From NCBI RefSeq assembly GCF_025639805.1, contig NZ_CP106735.1:2110001-2174000 (forward strand): a DNA stretch of 64,000 nt. Direction: 5' to 3'. Source of the DNA: Reichenbachiella carrageenanivorans (GTDB lineage: Bacteria; Bacteroidota; Bacteroidia; Cytophagales; Cyclobacteriaceae). The position numbers and the translations under genes are program-made. Every line of letters starts with the position of its first letter. The first letter of the stretch is position 1. Below, piece after piece: positions 16,910 through 25,828 of the stretch. The notes beneath the pieces were generated by a model, which was given only the letters and a program-made list of their open reading frames with translations, was not told the DNA's origin and did no database searches.

Positions 16910-17899
16910 ATGCCTATTTCTCTAGTTACCGGCGGAGCCGGGTTTATTGGAAGCCATGTGGCTGAAGTGCTAATCGCTCAAAGTCATAAAGTTATTGTAT
17001 TAGATGATCTGAGTGGAGGAAGCTTAATGAACGTGCCTTCAAAGGCAGTTTTTGTGAAAGGATCCATTACCGATCCTGTTTTGCTTGCTCAGGTTTTTGA
17101 TAAATATAAAATAGACTATATCTATCATTTGGCAGCTTATGCAGCAGAAGGTTTAAGCCATTTCATCAAAAGGTTTAATTATCAAAACAACCTGATCGGA
17201 AGTGTAAATCTGATCAACGAAGCAGTCAAACATGAAATCAAATGTTTTGTGTTTACCTCGTCTATAGCTGTATACGGAGGACAGACACCACCCATGACAG
17301 AAGAAATGAATCCTCAGCCAGAAGATCCCTATGGTATAGCCAAATTTGCTGTTGAACAAGAATTGAAAGTTTCCAAAGAGATGTTTGGGTTAGATTATGT
17401 GATTTTCAGACCGCATAATGTTTATGGGGAGCGACAGAATATTTCAGACAAATACAGAAATGTTATTGGTATTTTCATGAATCAATTGATGAAAGGGGAA
17501 TCATTGTCAGTCTTTGGAGATGGGGGTCAGACTCGTGCTTTTAGTTATGTGAGTGACATGGCTCTTGTGATAGCTGCAGCTGTAGAGAATAAGGCCATGT
17601 ATGGGGAAGTGTTTAATATAGGGGCAGACGATGCGTGTTCGGTCAAAACACTGGCCGAGCTGGTGATGCAGGTGATGGGTGTACATGGGAAAATCAATCA
17701 TCTCGAAGAAAGAAATGAAGTGCAGCATGCTTTTGCTTCTCATGGTAAACTTTGCGAGATAGTTGGTGCCTATCAGCAAACTCCCCTACGAGATGGTCTA
17801 ATGAAAATGGCTGAATGGGCAAAATCCAGCAATCATTTGCCAAGCAAAAAATTTGAACTTTTAGAGATTTCCAAAAAACTTCCTCCTTTTTGGAAATAA
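16910..17899 (+). CDS. NAD-dependent sugar epimerase/dehydratase (UDP-glucose 4-epimerase-like)
   Basis: A 329-residue extended SDR. The N-terminus VTGGAGFIGSHVAEVL is the NAD-binding loop, 'YHLAAYAAEG' and 'SSIAVYGG' mark the core, and the catalytic Tyr-x3-Lys is in 'PYGIAKFAVEQ'. 'RPHNVYGERQN' is typical of nucleotide-sugar epimerases. It probably supplies a sugar nucleotide to the glycan locus. It stands divergent to the dehydratase and 21 bases before a glycosyltransferase that is read in the same direction. Whether it acts on UDP-Glc, UDP-GlcNAc or another sugar is not visible. Confidence 0.85.
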   Translation: MPISLVTGGAGFIGSHVAEVLIAQSHKVIVLDDLSGGSLMNVPSKAVFVKGSITDPVLLAQVFDKYKIDYIYHLAAYAAEGLSHFIKRFNYQNNLIGSVNLINEAVKHEIKCFVFTSSIAVYGGQTPPMTEEMNPQPEDPYGIAKFAVEQELKVSKEMFGLDYVIFRPHNVYGERQNISDKYRNVIGIFMNQLMKGESLSVFGDGGQTRAFSYVSDMALVIAAAVENKAMYGEVFNIGADDACSVKTLAELVMQVMGVHGKINHLEERNEVQHAFASHGKLCEIVGAYQQTPLRDGLMKMAEWAKSSNHLPSKKFELLEISKKLPPFWK

Positions 17900-17920
17900 T
17901 ATAAATTGCGCTTCACTTCT

Positions 17921-18994
17921 ATGAACATGTCTAAAAAGATTCTTTTTCTTACGCCATACCCTAAAGATACGGCGGGTTCACAGCGTTTCCGATTCGAGCA
18001 ATATTTGAATTTGCTTGTAGAGCATGGCATTTATTATGAAAGTCAGTCTTTTATAGATGAGGCTACTTGGAAGGTGCTCTATAAGGAAGGGTACGCTATT
18101 CAGAAAATATGGGGAATTTTGTTGGGCTTTATTCGTCGAGTTGGGCTATTAATCAGTGCCCACCGTTATGATTTTGTGTTTGTACATCGAGAGGCTACTC
18201 CGTTAGGTTTTCCGTTTATTGAATGGCTGATAGTCAAAGTGTGGAGAAAGCGCTTGATTTACGATTTTGATGATGCCATATGGATGCCTAATACCAGTGT
18301 GGAAAATAGTTTGATTTCAAAATTGAAATTTCCTGAAAAGATCAATAAAATCATAGGCTGGAGCTATGCCGTCAGCGCTGGCAATCAATACCTAATGGAT
18401 CATGCCAGGTTATTCAACCAAAGAGTTCATTACAACCCAACGACTATTGATACCACTTATCGGCATAAGCCGAGTGTTCAAAACAATGATCTTGTAGTGA
18501 TTGGGTGGACGGGGACACATTCTACTTTAAAGTATCTGGAGCTACTGAGGCAACCGTTAGTACAGTTGGCTTTGGAGTACGATTTTGTGTTTCAAGTTAT
18601 TGCGGATAAGGAGCCAGAAACCCCCATGCCAAATCAGAGGTTTATTGCATGGAGCAAAAGCACTGAGATTGCCGATCTAAATCTCATTGATATAGGGGTA
18701 ATGCCTTTGGCCGACGATCTATGGGCCAAAGGAAAATGTGGATTCAAGGCGCTACAGTTTATGGCACTCGAAAAGCCTGTTTTAGTCTCGCCAGTTGGAG
18801 TCAATGCAGAGATAGTGACGCCTGATGTGCATGGTTATCATTGTGTTTCGGCTGATGATTATTATCAGAAATTGAAAGAATTAATATCGGACAGGCGTTT
18901 GTGTAAACGTTTAGGCGAGGCAGGCAGACAGAAGGTAGAAGCGCATTATTCGGTAGGTTCGAATGCGAATAACTTCCTTGAATTATTCAAATAA
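17921..18994 (+). CDS. glycosyltransferase (GT4-like)
   Basis: A 357-residue GT-B protein starting MNMSKKILFLTPYPKD; an alternative ATG is six bases later. 'DFDDAIWMPN', 'IGWTGTHSTLKYL' and 'MPLADDLWAKGKCGFKALQF' are the motif blocks of a widespread GT4-like group in exopolysaccharide loci, with 'LEKPVLVSPVG' forming the donor-site end. It follows the epimerase gene closely and ends one base before the stop codon of the convergent gene. It likely adds one sugar to the polysaccharide made by the neighbouring minus-strand cluster. Confidence 0.82.
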   Translation: MNMSKKILFLTPYPKDTAGSQRFRFEQYLNLLVEHGIYYESQSFIDEATWKVLYKEGYAIQKIWGILLGFIRRVGLLISAHRYDFVFVHREATPLGFPFIEWLIVKVWRKRLIYDFDDAIWMPNTSVENSLISKLKFPEKINKIIGWSYAVSAGNQYLMDHARLFNQRVHYNPTTIDTTYRHKPSVQNNDLVVIGWTGTHSTLKYLELLRQPLVQLALEYDFVFQVIADKEPETPMPNQRFIAWSKSTEIADLNLIDIGVMPLADDLWAKGKCGFKALQFMALEKPVLVSPVGVNAEIVTPDVHGYHCVSADDYYQKLKELISDRRLCKRLGEAGRQKVEAHYSVGSNANNFLELFK

Positions 18995-18995
18995 A

Positions 18996-20153
18996 TTATA
19001 AACTCTTCAAATAGTCCTTGGCCAGATCATAGGTTCGGTCTTTCTTGTCGGACAGCTTTTTTACTTTTTTGAATTGCTCCTTGGCCAGTTCCTTGTCTCC
19101 ACGATCTGCGGCATATCGGCCTAGGTTCAGTACAGAGTAGAGGTAGTATCCCATTCGTTGTGCTCCTATTTCATCACCATATTTGACACAAAGTTTGTAG
19201 TAAGACTCAGCTACCTCTGGTTCATCTCGATGTGCATTGATTTCACCTAGGAAAAAGGCGGCATAGCGTCCGCTGTTTTGTTCATAGCCTGTGTAGTTTT
19301 GGTCTATTTTAGCAATGATTGATTTAGCCTCTTTTTCTGCTTTGCTGTATTGACCAGACGAATAAAGCATACGCGCATAAAACCGATGGAAGTATGAGTT
19401 GTTGGGAAAGGTTTCGTGTAGATATTGTGAGATAAATAAGGCCGACCTACGATCGTGCTCTTCATTGGCCATGATTCGCATGAGAAAGTACTGTGCTTCT
19501 GTACGGGTAAAAAAAGCATAGTTGGCTACTTCTTTGAGTTGGCTCAAGCCTAATTCTTTATCTCCATCTCTGAAAAACATCATGATCGGTTTGAGTATCG
19601 GGTAGTTTTCTGGAATCCACACCGAGTAGTAGTTATAAAGGGCATCGCCAAATAAAATCTCAGGGCCAAACTCTTCTTGATCTCTACAGTAGTCCAAATA
19701 TTTCATGGCATTTTTCCCCGCTGTAGCTGCTTTGCGCCAAGCGTGCCTTTCGGCATATAGTCGTCCTTTGAATGCATAGGCGGCAGACAAGAAGAAACCG
19801 CCTTCTACCTCACTGCCATGATCGAATATGTTTTCAGCTACAAGTATAGTACTGTCCATATAAGCAATGAATGCGGAGTCATACTGAGTGTTTTGTATGT
19901 TGGGTACGATACGCCACCATTGGCTCAAACCTAAAAGGAAATAGGGTAGCGGATGCCAGCCATATTTTCCTTTCAGCCAACGAAACTGAGAATCCGCTCT
20001 TTTGAAATCAAAATTGTACATGCTATTAATGCCTTCGGTGCACTCGATTTGAATCTCGGTGTCTGTGAGTAGCACAGGGATGCTGTCCGCAGTTTGGGCG
20101 CTGAGCTTAGCTAGGCTAAGGGTGAAAACGACAAGAAGAGACAGTGTTCGCAT
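18996..20153 (-). CDS. exported TPR-like protein of unknown function
   Basis: A 385-residue protein with a signal peptide (MRTLSLLVVFTLSLAKLSAQ). The rest is helical, with several degenerate TPR-like units: 'AAYAFKGRLYAERHAWRKAA', 'YFHRFYARMLYSSGQYSKAE' and 'YAADRGDKELAKEQFKKVKK'. Proteins of this build are common in Bacteroidota periplasm as scaffolds. I do not recognise a specific family. It converges with the glycosyltransferase gene on the other strand with only one base between stop codons. A 75-base spacer separates it from the PAS gene upstream. Confidence 0.7.
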   Translation of the reverse strand: MRTLSLLVVFTLSLAKLSAQTADSIPVLLTDTEIQIECTEGINSMYNFDFKRADSQFRWLKGKYGWHPLPYFLLGLSQWWRIVPNIQNTQYDSAFIAYMDSTILVAENIFDHGSEVEGGFFLSAAYAFKGRLYAERHAWRKAATAGKNAMKYLDYCRDQEEFGPEILFGDALYNYYSVWIPENYPILKPIMMFFRDGDKELGLSQLKEVANYAFFTRTEAQYFLMRIMANEEHDRRSALFISQYLHETFPNNSYFHRFYARMLYSSGQYSKAEKEAKSIIAKIDQNYTGYEQNSGRYAAFFLGEINAHRDEPEVAESYYKLCVKYGDEIGAQRMGYYLYSVLNLGRYAADRGDKELAKEQFKKVKKLSDKKDRTYDLAKDYLKSL

Positions 20154-20228
20154 TTAATATGATGAAGATTTTTTAGGCATAAAGCTAATACAAGCTAAAC
20201 AAATACGACTATGTCTGTAAGTGCGGAT

Positions 20229-20849
20229 TTAAATTTCTTCCGTTTTGCCTACAAGGCTTCTGATTTCGATATCTATTTTGTCTGATAGCTCTTTTATTTT
20301 GGCTAGGTAGAGTTTGGTATCGTTCCAGTCGGCAGGTTGGTCGGAGAGTAGGTTGGTCAGTCCGAGCAAGGATGTGATTGGGCCACGTAGCTGGTGTGCA
20401 GAAACGAAAGCCACTTCTTTGAGTTTTTTGTTTTGAGCGGTGATTTTTTTCTCATATAAGCGCTCTCGGGTCACGTTGCGAAAAGAGAGTGCGACTTTGC
20501 TGCCTTGATCAGTCATTACTTTTACGGGGTGGTACTCTACGGCTATCCACATGGTCCTACCATTCAAAGTAGTAAAACTATGTTCGGCTCGAATAACCTT
20601 TCCGTCTAACGCTTGAGCAAATTCTCTTTTGAAATCTGCTAGGTTGTCAGGGTGTATGAAGTTGATAGAGCTTTCGCCAATAGACACTTCATGAGACCAA
20701 TATTTTAATAAGAATTCTCTAAACCGTCGGTTGAATGAGACAATACTATAGTCGGCTGCGACCACCAAATTGGCGACCGTAGTGCTATCCTGTATAGCCT
20801 CTAGTAGCTGCAAGGTCTCTTGCAGTTTTTCTGTATTATGCTCTCTCAT
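20229..20849 (-). CDS. PAS-domain protein with histidine-kinase dimerisation helix but no ATPase domain
   Basis: A 206-residue protein. A PAS fold spans roughly residues 15-130 ('YSIVSFNRRFREFLLKYW', then 'VALSFRNVTRERLYEKK'). A helix then leads to an H-box-like motif, SAHQLRGPITSLLGL, with His152 as the likely phospho-acceptor, and a second helix follows to the end. The HATPase domain (N, G1, G2 boxes) that should come next is absent; the frame ends at a normal stop at 20229 and the 75 bases after it do not continue it. It could take phosphate from another kinase or work as a dimer partner. No signal peptide, so it is cytoplasmic. Confidence 0.78.
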   Translation of the reverse strand: MREHNTEKLQETLQLLEAIQDSTTVANLVVAADYSIVSFNRRFREFLLKYWSHEVSIGESSINFIHPDNLADFKREFAQALDGKVIRAEHSFTTLNGRTMWIAVEYHPVKVMTDQGSKVALSFRNVTRERLYEKKITAQNKKLKEVAFVSAHQLRGPITSLLGLTNLLSDQPADWNDTKLYLAKIKELSDKIDIEIRSLVGKTEEI

Positions 20850-20976
20850 TGCTGATGGTTAGGGGCGAAAATTTATCAATATGAGTTGAATATATTGGTC
20901 TGAATAGAGATTTTTTTTGTAGAGTATGATTTAAGGGACAAAAGAATGTTCTATTCGTTCATGGGGTATTGTGGGT

Positions 20977-22155
20977 TTAGTTGTTTAATACGATGAGGCT
21001 AATACTAGCTTCATTAATCCAATTGGAGTGTTTTAGATGTTTCAATTGGATCGTGCCTACTAAGAAATTACCTTGTTTACTAGCGTATTTTTCCTCAATA
21101 CTCTCAAAATCTTCGAGTGGAGGAGTGGAGTCGTTGTACCTGACATATAGCCGCAATTTAAAATCTTCACATAAAGCAAGTTTACCATGATTACGTGCAT
21201 TTTTTTTGTATTCATATTTGTAGTCATGATTGAGAGCAGAGATGTCCGAAAGTACAGCCGACCCTGTTGGTTTGTCTCCCGCACCTTTGCCGTAGAGAAG
21301 CTGACTTTCGGCAAAAGCTGTTTCGAGTATCACAGCATTGTATTCGTTGTTTGTTTGTGAGAGTACAGCATCATTGGGTAAGAATGTAGGTAGACAGTAG
21401 GCCTCTATTTTTTCATCTACGATTCGGCATTTGGAGATGAGTTTGATAGAATAGTTGTGTCTTTGGGCATAGTTGATGTCGAAAGTATTGATTTTCGAAA
21501 TCCCATAATTAAAAATGTCGTCAGGCTTAGCAATCAAGCCAAAAGCATGAAACAGCAAGATGCACAGTTTGTATTTTGGGTCGATGCCTTCTACATCGAG
21601 TGTGGGGTCGCTTTCGGCAAACCCAAGATTTTGGGCTTCTTTCAGTACTTCATCAAAGGTTTGTCCACCTGTTAGTAGTTTGGTCAGGATAAAGTTGGTA
21701 GAACCGTTAAAGATTCCTTCTAATGAGGTCAACAAATCATTGTCGTAATACTCTTCCAGATTTCGGATGATAGGAATACTGGCGCAGCAAGAGGCTTCGT
21801 ATAGAAAGGATACCTTGTTTTTTTCTTGTAGTGCCAATAATTCTTCCATATGCTCAGCAATCATTTTTTTGTTGGCCGAGACCACGGATTTGCCATTGTT
21901 CATAGCTGTAGATACAATGCTAAAGGCTGCCTCTGCATCGTCAATGAGCTCTACAATCACATCGATATCATCATTTTGAAGTAAGTCGTCTTTCTGGTTG
22001 GTAAAGTAAGACTTGTCCAAAGGCCTAGGTTTATTCAAGTCTTTGATGCATATTTTTACAATTTCTGAATTGATTGCATTGGATTGTTGTAAGACGTGAT
22101 AGAGACCTTGCCCTACACAGCCGAAGCCGAATATGCCTAATTTAAGATTTTTCAT
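20977..22155 (-). CDS. hom: homoserine dehydrogenase
   Basis: I take the ATG at 22155 (MKNLKLGIFGFGCVGQG), giving 392 residues; the longer frame from a TTG at 22251 runs into the riboswitch leader. The NAD(P)-binding loop is at residues 7-17. 'EGIFNGSTNFILTKL' and 'DPTLDVEGIDPKYKLCIL' are the family signatures of homoserine dehydrogenase, the latter with the substrate-binding acidic residues. It makes homoserine from aspartate semialdehyde. There is no aspartokinase domain fused. Because a SAM-I riboswitch lies in its leader, it should serve methionine synthesis and be switched off by SAM. No other methionine gene is next to it. Confidence 0.9.
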   Translation of the reverse strand: MKNLKLGIFGFGCVGQGLYHVLQQSNAINSEIVKICIKDLNKPRPLDKSYFTNQKDDLLQNDDIDVIVELIDDAEAAFSIVSTAMNNGKSVVSANKKMIAEHMEELLALQEKNKVSFLYEASCCASIPIIRNLEEYYDNDLLTSLEGIFNGSTNFILTKLLTGGQTFDEVLKEAQNLGFAESDPTLDVEGIDPKYKLCILLFHAFGLIAKPDDIFNYGISKINTFDINYAQRHNYSIKLISKCRIVDEKIEAYCLPTFLPNDAVLSQTNNEYNAVILETAFAESQLLYGKGAGDKPTGSAVLSDISALNHDYKYEYKKNARNHGKLALCEDFKLRLYVRYNDSTPPLEDFESIEEKYASKQGNFLVGTIQLKHLKHSNWINEASISLIVLNN

Positions 22156-22254
22156 TTTGGTGCTGAATGCAGTTGTTTCCTTTAAAAATTTTACAGGAAA
22201 CTTTTCAAGAATTGATGATCTGAGAGGGTAATAAAAGTCCTTTTCAGACAAGCT

Positions 22255-22299
22255 AAAAAGGATATCATTACATGCTTTATTTTAAGATAAAGGCTATCC
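22255..22299 (-). terminator. candidate riboswitch expression-platform terminator
   Basis: On the minus strand GGATA and TATCC (22299-22295 with 22264-22260) enclose a second stem of GCCTTTAT with ATAAAGC, and TATCC is followed by five T. It lies just after the SAM aptamer and before the hom start. The stem has a nine-base bulge, so the terminator is modest. Confidence 0.45.
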
Positions 22300-22305
22300 G
22301 TTTTG

Positions 22306-22410
22306 CTTATCTGTCCCTGTTGGGATTGGAGTTAGCACCTTCTGCGTCGTTTCCGACAAGGGTTGCTAAGGTTTCGTAGGGCCAAATCCCTCCACCTTTC
22401 TTGATAAGTT
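22306..22410 (-). promoter_or_regulatory. SAM-I (S-box) riboswitch
   Basis: On the minus strand the sequence follows the S-box consensus from end to end: P1 strands CTTATC and GATAAG (near 22408 and 22306), the kink-turn region 'AGGTGGAGGGA', GGCCC, 'GAAACC', the 'TTAGCAACC' and 'GGTGCTAA' pair of P3, and P4 made by TCCC with GGGA. The SAM-contacting core is intact. The leader precedes hom by about 150 bases. In this class SAM binding normally ends transcription or blocks translation; here a T-rich hairpin follows. In Bacteroidota such switches sit in front of methionine genes, which supports the hom call. Confidence 0.95.
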
Positions 22411-22436
22411 ATCCAATATGTTATTTAGAACGAATC

Positions 22437-22468
22437 CAAAGATAAGGGGCATCACTTTTCTTCTGCAA
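22437..22468 (-). promoter_or_regulatory. promoter for the SAM riboswitch and hom
   Basis: On the minus strand TATCTTTG (22444-22437) matches TAnnTTTG. A TTG lies 21 bases before it (22468-22466). The predicted start is about 20-25 bases before the aptamer, which fits a leader that begins directly with the riboswitch. Confidence 0.6.
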
Positions 22469-22492
22469 GAAACCGAACGGATTCTTTCGATT

Positions 22493-23302
22493 TTAGTGAA
22501 GCCACTGCACTTTGTTGGCATTGTTGTCCATTTCAAAATTGGTGGCTTTTCCTGTTCCACTTTTGAATTTTAATTCTTCAAAAGAGGCGAGTTCTCTGTC
22601 TAGTGGCATAAACTCTGTGGTCTCTAGGGATTCATAAGGCAAGTGAATGATTTCGAAGATTACATTGCCTTTTTGAAGTAAGTTTTGAAAATGGATTTTG
22701 GATTCATCTACGATTTTGACTTCTGTAAAATCAAAATTTTCTTCATACCATCTCATCGTGTTGATATAATCAGAGGAGGTAATTGAGAAAAACATGGCTC
22801 GGGTCATGATGCTATCTGAAGGTATAGGATCATTGAATATCTGTACGGTGTTGCCGTCGGGATCGGAGGTCAGAATATACTGCATGTTTAGATTTTTGTC
22901 TTCTGTCACATCTTCTATGAGTTTCTGGCCAGAAGCTAAAAGTCGCTCGCGAACCTCTTCAAATTGATTCGTAGAAAAGCCAATTTTATTAATGCCATTC
23001 ACGTATTTTTTGCCTTTTGGGAATTTGATTTGATTGCGAAGGAGTATGTTTTTGCCTTGTCGGATCAGCAGATCAAATTCGCCAGTTCTCATTTTCACAT
23101 GTTGCTGTGGCTTATATTCTTTGATGGCGATGTCTAGGTATTTTCTATACCATGTAGCACTCAGTTTTACGTCTTTTGCCACGATGGTGGCACCGCTTAG
23201 CTGAAAGTCACTATTGGCACTTTGCGCCAGTGCAACTGGGGCATGAATGACGAGATTGAGTAGAAAAATTAATGTTAGTACGTATTTGCTGGGTTGAGTC
23301 AT
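22493..23302 (-). CDS. exported VOC (glyoxalase-fold) family protein
   Basis: A 269-residue protein with an N-terminal signal peptide ending near 'VALAQS' (residue 28). It then holds two glyoxalase-like halves, one from about residue 38 ('SATWYRKYLDI...' through 'DPDGNTVQIFND') and one from about 168 ('MFFSITSSDYINTMRWYEENF'). Metal-binding residues are not fully obvious. Most VOC proteins are cytoplasmic, so the signal peptide is unusual. No close functional clue comes from the neighbours: it lies between the riboswitch-controlled hom gene and the divergent suf operon. Substrate not known. Confidence 0.7.
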   Translation of the reverse strand: MTQPSKYVLTLIFLLNLVIHAPVALAQSANSDFQLSGATIVAKDVKLSATWYRKYLDIAIKEYKPQQHVKMRTGEFDLLIRQGKNILLRNQIKFPKGKKYVNGINKIGFSTNQFEEVRERLLASGQKLIEDVTEDKNLNMQYILTSDPDGNTVQIFNDPIPSDSIMTRAMFFSITSSDYINTMRWYEENFDFTEVKIVDESKIHFQNLLQKGNVIFEIIHLPYESLETTEFMPLDRELASFEELKFKSGTGKATNFEMDNNANKVQWLH

Positions 23303-23417
23303 AAATCTATGAATAGCTTTGAGGCTAAAATAAAATAAATAGCGGTGATATAGGCGGAGTCTATCTGCGTTTCAAAAAAAACTATAGACATGAATCGACA
23401 TCCTCGATTAATCGTAG

Positions 23418-23425
23418 TAATTTTG
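23418..23425 (+). promoter_or_regulatory. candidate -7 box of the suf operon
   Basis: TAATTTTG matches TAnnTTTG and lies 38 bases before the sufB start. No convincing TTTG is present 19-21 bases upstream, so the assignment is tentative. Confidence 0.4.
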
Positions 23426-23463
23426 AGCCTATTTAAAATCAGTCTAAATTATTCCATTTTCGA

Positions 23464-24909
23464 ATGAGTAAAGATGATCAAATATTAGAGGAATTCACCT
23501 CAAAAGAATACGAACACGGTTGGTCGGTAGACTTGGAGGCTGATGAGGCACCCAAGGGTCTAAACGAAGATACGGTTCGGTTTATTTCTAAAAAGAAAAA
23601 TGAGCCCGAGTGGATGCTTGAGTGGAGGTTAGATGCGTTTGCCAAATGGAAAGCGATGAAAGAACCTAGCTGGGCCAATGTAAAATATCCAAAGATCGAT
23701 TATCAAGATATCAAGTATTATTCTGCACCTAAGCAAAAGAAAACACCTGAGAGTCTGGATGATGTAGATCCAGAATTGCTAGAAACTTTTGCGAAATTAG
23801 GTATATCACTTACAGAGCAAAAGCGCCTGACAGGTGTGGCAGTAGATGCGGTAATTGATTCTGTTTCGGTAGCGACTACCTTTAAGGATACACTGGGGAA
23901 GCTGGGGATTATTTTCTGCTCTTTTAGTGAGGCAGTCAAAGAGCATCCAGAGTTGATCAAGCAATACATTGGCTCTGTAGTGCCTAAGTCGGACAACTAT
24001 TATTCGGCTTTGAACTCAGCAGTATTCTCAGATGGCTCGTTCTGCTATATTCCCAAAGGCGTAAGGTGCCCTATGGAATTGTCTACTTACTTCCGTATCA
24101 ATGCGGCCAATACAGGTCAGTTTGAGAGAACGTTGATCGTGGCAGATGAAGGATCGTATGTGAGCTATCTAGAAGGATGTACAGCGCCTATGCGTGATGA
24201 AAATCAATTGCATGCAGCAGTCGTAGAGATCGTAGCACACAAAAATGCTGAAGTGAAATACTCGACGGTACAAAACTGGTACCCTGGCGATAAAAATGGC
24301 AAAGGTGGTATCTACAACTTCGTAACGAAGCGAGGAATCTGTGCTGGTGATCATTCCAAGATTTCATGGACACAAGTAGAAACAGGTTCGGCGGTCACTT
24401 GGAAATACCCTTCTTGTATTTTGAAAGGAGATTATTCTGTGGGCGAGTTTTATTCTGTAGCCGTGACCAACAACTATCAGCAAGCAGATACTGGAACTAA
24501 AATGATTCATATTGGTAAAAACACCAAATCTAGAATCGTGTCCAAAGGCATATCAGCAGGGCATTCTCAAAATAGCTACAGAGGTCAGGTGCAAGTGATG
24601 AAGCGCGCAAAAAATGCGAGAAACCACTCACAATGTGATTCACTTTTAGTAGGAGATCTATGCGGTGCACACACATTTCCATACATAGATATCGAAAATT
24701 CATCTGCTCACGTAGAGCACGAAGCAACTACTTCGAAAATAGGTGAGGATCAGATATTCTATTGTACTCAGCGTGGTATAGACGAGGAAAATGCTGTAGC
24801 ATTGATCGTCAATGGATATGCCAAGGAAGTACTTAACCAGCTACCTATGGAGTTTGCCGTCGAAGCTCAGAAGCTGTTGGCATTGACGCTTGAGGGATCT
24901 GTCGGATAA
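23464..24909 (+). CDS. sufB: Fe-S cluster assembly scaffold SufB
   Basis: A 481-residue SufB of normal length and end-to-end recognisable sequence. '[19 protein letters not shown]' type text (here '[16 protein letters not shown]'), '[17 protein letters not shown]', the repeated beta-helix blocks and the C-terminal '[16 protein letters not shown]' with its histidine and cysteine residues are all present. SufB with SufC and SufD forms the scaffold on which iron-sulfur clusters are built from sulfur delivered by SufS/SufE. It opens the suf operon; a 161-base gap with a hairpin separates it from sufC, unlike the tight spacing of the rest. Confidence 0.97.
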   Translation: MSKDDQILEEFTSKEYEHGWSVDLEADEAPKGLNEDTVRFISKKKNEPEWMLEWRLDAFAKWKAMKEPSWANVKYPKIDYQDIKYYSAPKQKKTPESLDDVDPELLETFAKLGISLTEQKRLTGVAVDAVIDSVSVATTFKDTLGKLGIIFCSFSEAVKEHPELIKQYIGSVVPKSDNYYSALNSAVFSDGSFCYIPKGVRCPMELSTYFRINAANTGQFERTLIVADEGSYVSYLEGCTAPMRDENQLHAAVVEIVAHKNAEVKYSTVQNWYPGDKNGKGGIYNFVTKRGICAGDHSKISWTQVETGSAVTWKYPSCILKGDYSVGEFYSVAVTNNYQQADTGTKMIHIGKNTKSRIVSKGISAGHSQNSYRGQVQVMKRAKNARNHSQCDSLLVGDLCGAHTFPYIDIENSSAHVEHEATTSKIGEDQIFYCTQRGIDEENAVALIVNGYAKEVLNQLPMEFAVEAQKLLALTLEGSVG

Positions 24910-24933
24910 AAAATAGATCATTAAGATGAATTG

Positions 24934-24980
24934 AAAACCCTGAAAAATGCCTAAGCATTAGTCAATAAATTTCAGGTTTT
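24934..24980 (+). other. nested hairpin between sufB and sufC
   Basis: AAAACCCTGAAA (24934-24945) pairs with TTTCAGGTTTT (24970-24980) with one bulged C, and AATGC with GCATT form a second stem inside. The run TTTTATT follows. It could be a weak terminator that lowers the downstream genes or an RNA-processing site. Confidence 0.5.
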
Positions 24981-25070
24981 ATTAAATAGTTAAAGAATTC
25001 AGAATTCAAGGAAACAAAAGATCACGCAGGTGAATCTTGAACTTTGAATATCAAATTTTGAACATAAGAC

Positions 25071-25826
25071 ATGTTAAAAATAAAAAATTTACAGGCTCGA
25101 GTAGAAGAGAAGGAAATCCTAAAAGGAATCAACCTTGAAGTAAAGCCAGGAGAAGTACATGCCATCATGGGGCCTAATGGCTCTGGTAAAAGTACTTTGG
25201 CATCTGTGCTTGCCGGTAGAGAAGAATACGAAGTCACAGGAGGAGAAGTGGAATACCTAGAGCAGGATCTTCTGGATTTAGCTGCAGAAGAAAGAGCAAG
25301 AGAAGGGATATTTTTGGCTTTCCAGTATCCTGTAGAAATCCCTGGGGTGACAACCACCAATTTTATGAAAACGGCTTTGAACCAAATCCGTGAGCATAAA
25401 GGACTAGAGCCTTTAGATGCAGTAGCATTCTTGAAGCGTATGAAAGAGAAAATGGCCTTGGTCGAAATTGATCAATCATTGTTGAGTCGTTCGCTCAACG
25501 AAGGCTTCTCTGGTGGAGAAAAGAAAAGGAATGAAATTTTTCAGATGGCCATGTTGGAACCAAAACTTGCCATCTTGGATGAAACTGATTCTGGCTTGGA
25601 TATCGATGCCTTGAGAATCGTGGCCAACGGCGTGAATGCCCTCAAGTCTGCGGACAATGCGACCATAGTGGTTACACATTACCAAAGGCTATTGGACTAT
25701 ATCGTGCCTGATTTTGTACATGTTTTGTACAAAGGTAGAATCGTAAAATCGGGTACCAAAGACTTGGCACTAGAACTAGAAGAAAGAGGGTACGACTGGA
25801 TCATCAAAGAATTAGAAGAAGCTTAA
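25071..25826 (+). CDS. sufC: Fe-S cluster assembly ATPase SufC
   Basis: A 251-residue ABC-type ATPase. Walker A GPNGSGKST is at about residues 35-43, signature FSGGEKKR near 145-152, and Walker B 'LAILDETDSGLD' follows. The SufC-specific text 'AFQYPVEIPGV' and 'GYDWIIKELEEA' confirm the subfamily. It binds SufB and SufD and drives conformational change in the scaffold complex. It is two bases upstream of sufD. Confidence 0.97.
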   Translation: MLKIKNLQARVEEKEILKGINLEVKPGEVHAIMGPNGSGKSTLASVLAGREEYEVTGGEVEYLEQDLLDLAAEERAREGIFLAFQYPVEIPGVTTTNFMKTALNQIREHKGLEPLDAVAFLKRMKEKMALVEIDQSLLSRSLNEGFSGGEKKRNEIFQMAMLEPKLAILDETDSGLDIDALRIVANGVNALKSADNATIVVTHYQRLLDYIVPDFVHVLYKGRIVKSGTKDLALELEERGYDWIIKELEEA

Positions 25827-25828
25827 GA

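Noticed and set aside
22156..22251. Longer N-terminus for homoserine dehydrogenase from a TTG at 22251
   Set aside because: The extra 32 residues fall in the riboswitch leader and do not belong to the family; the ATG at 22155 directly precedes the cofactor-binding loop.
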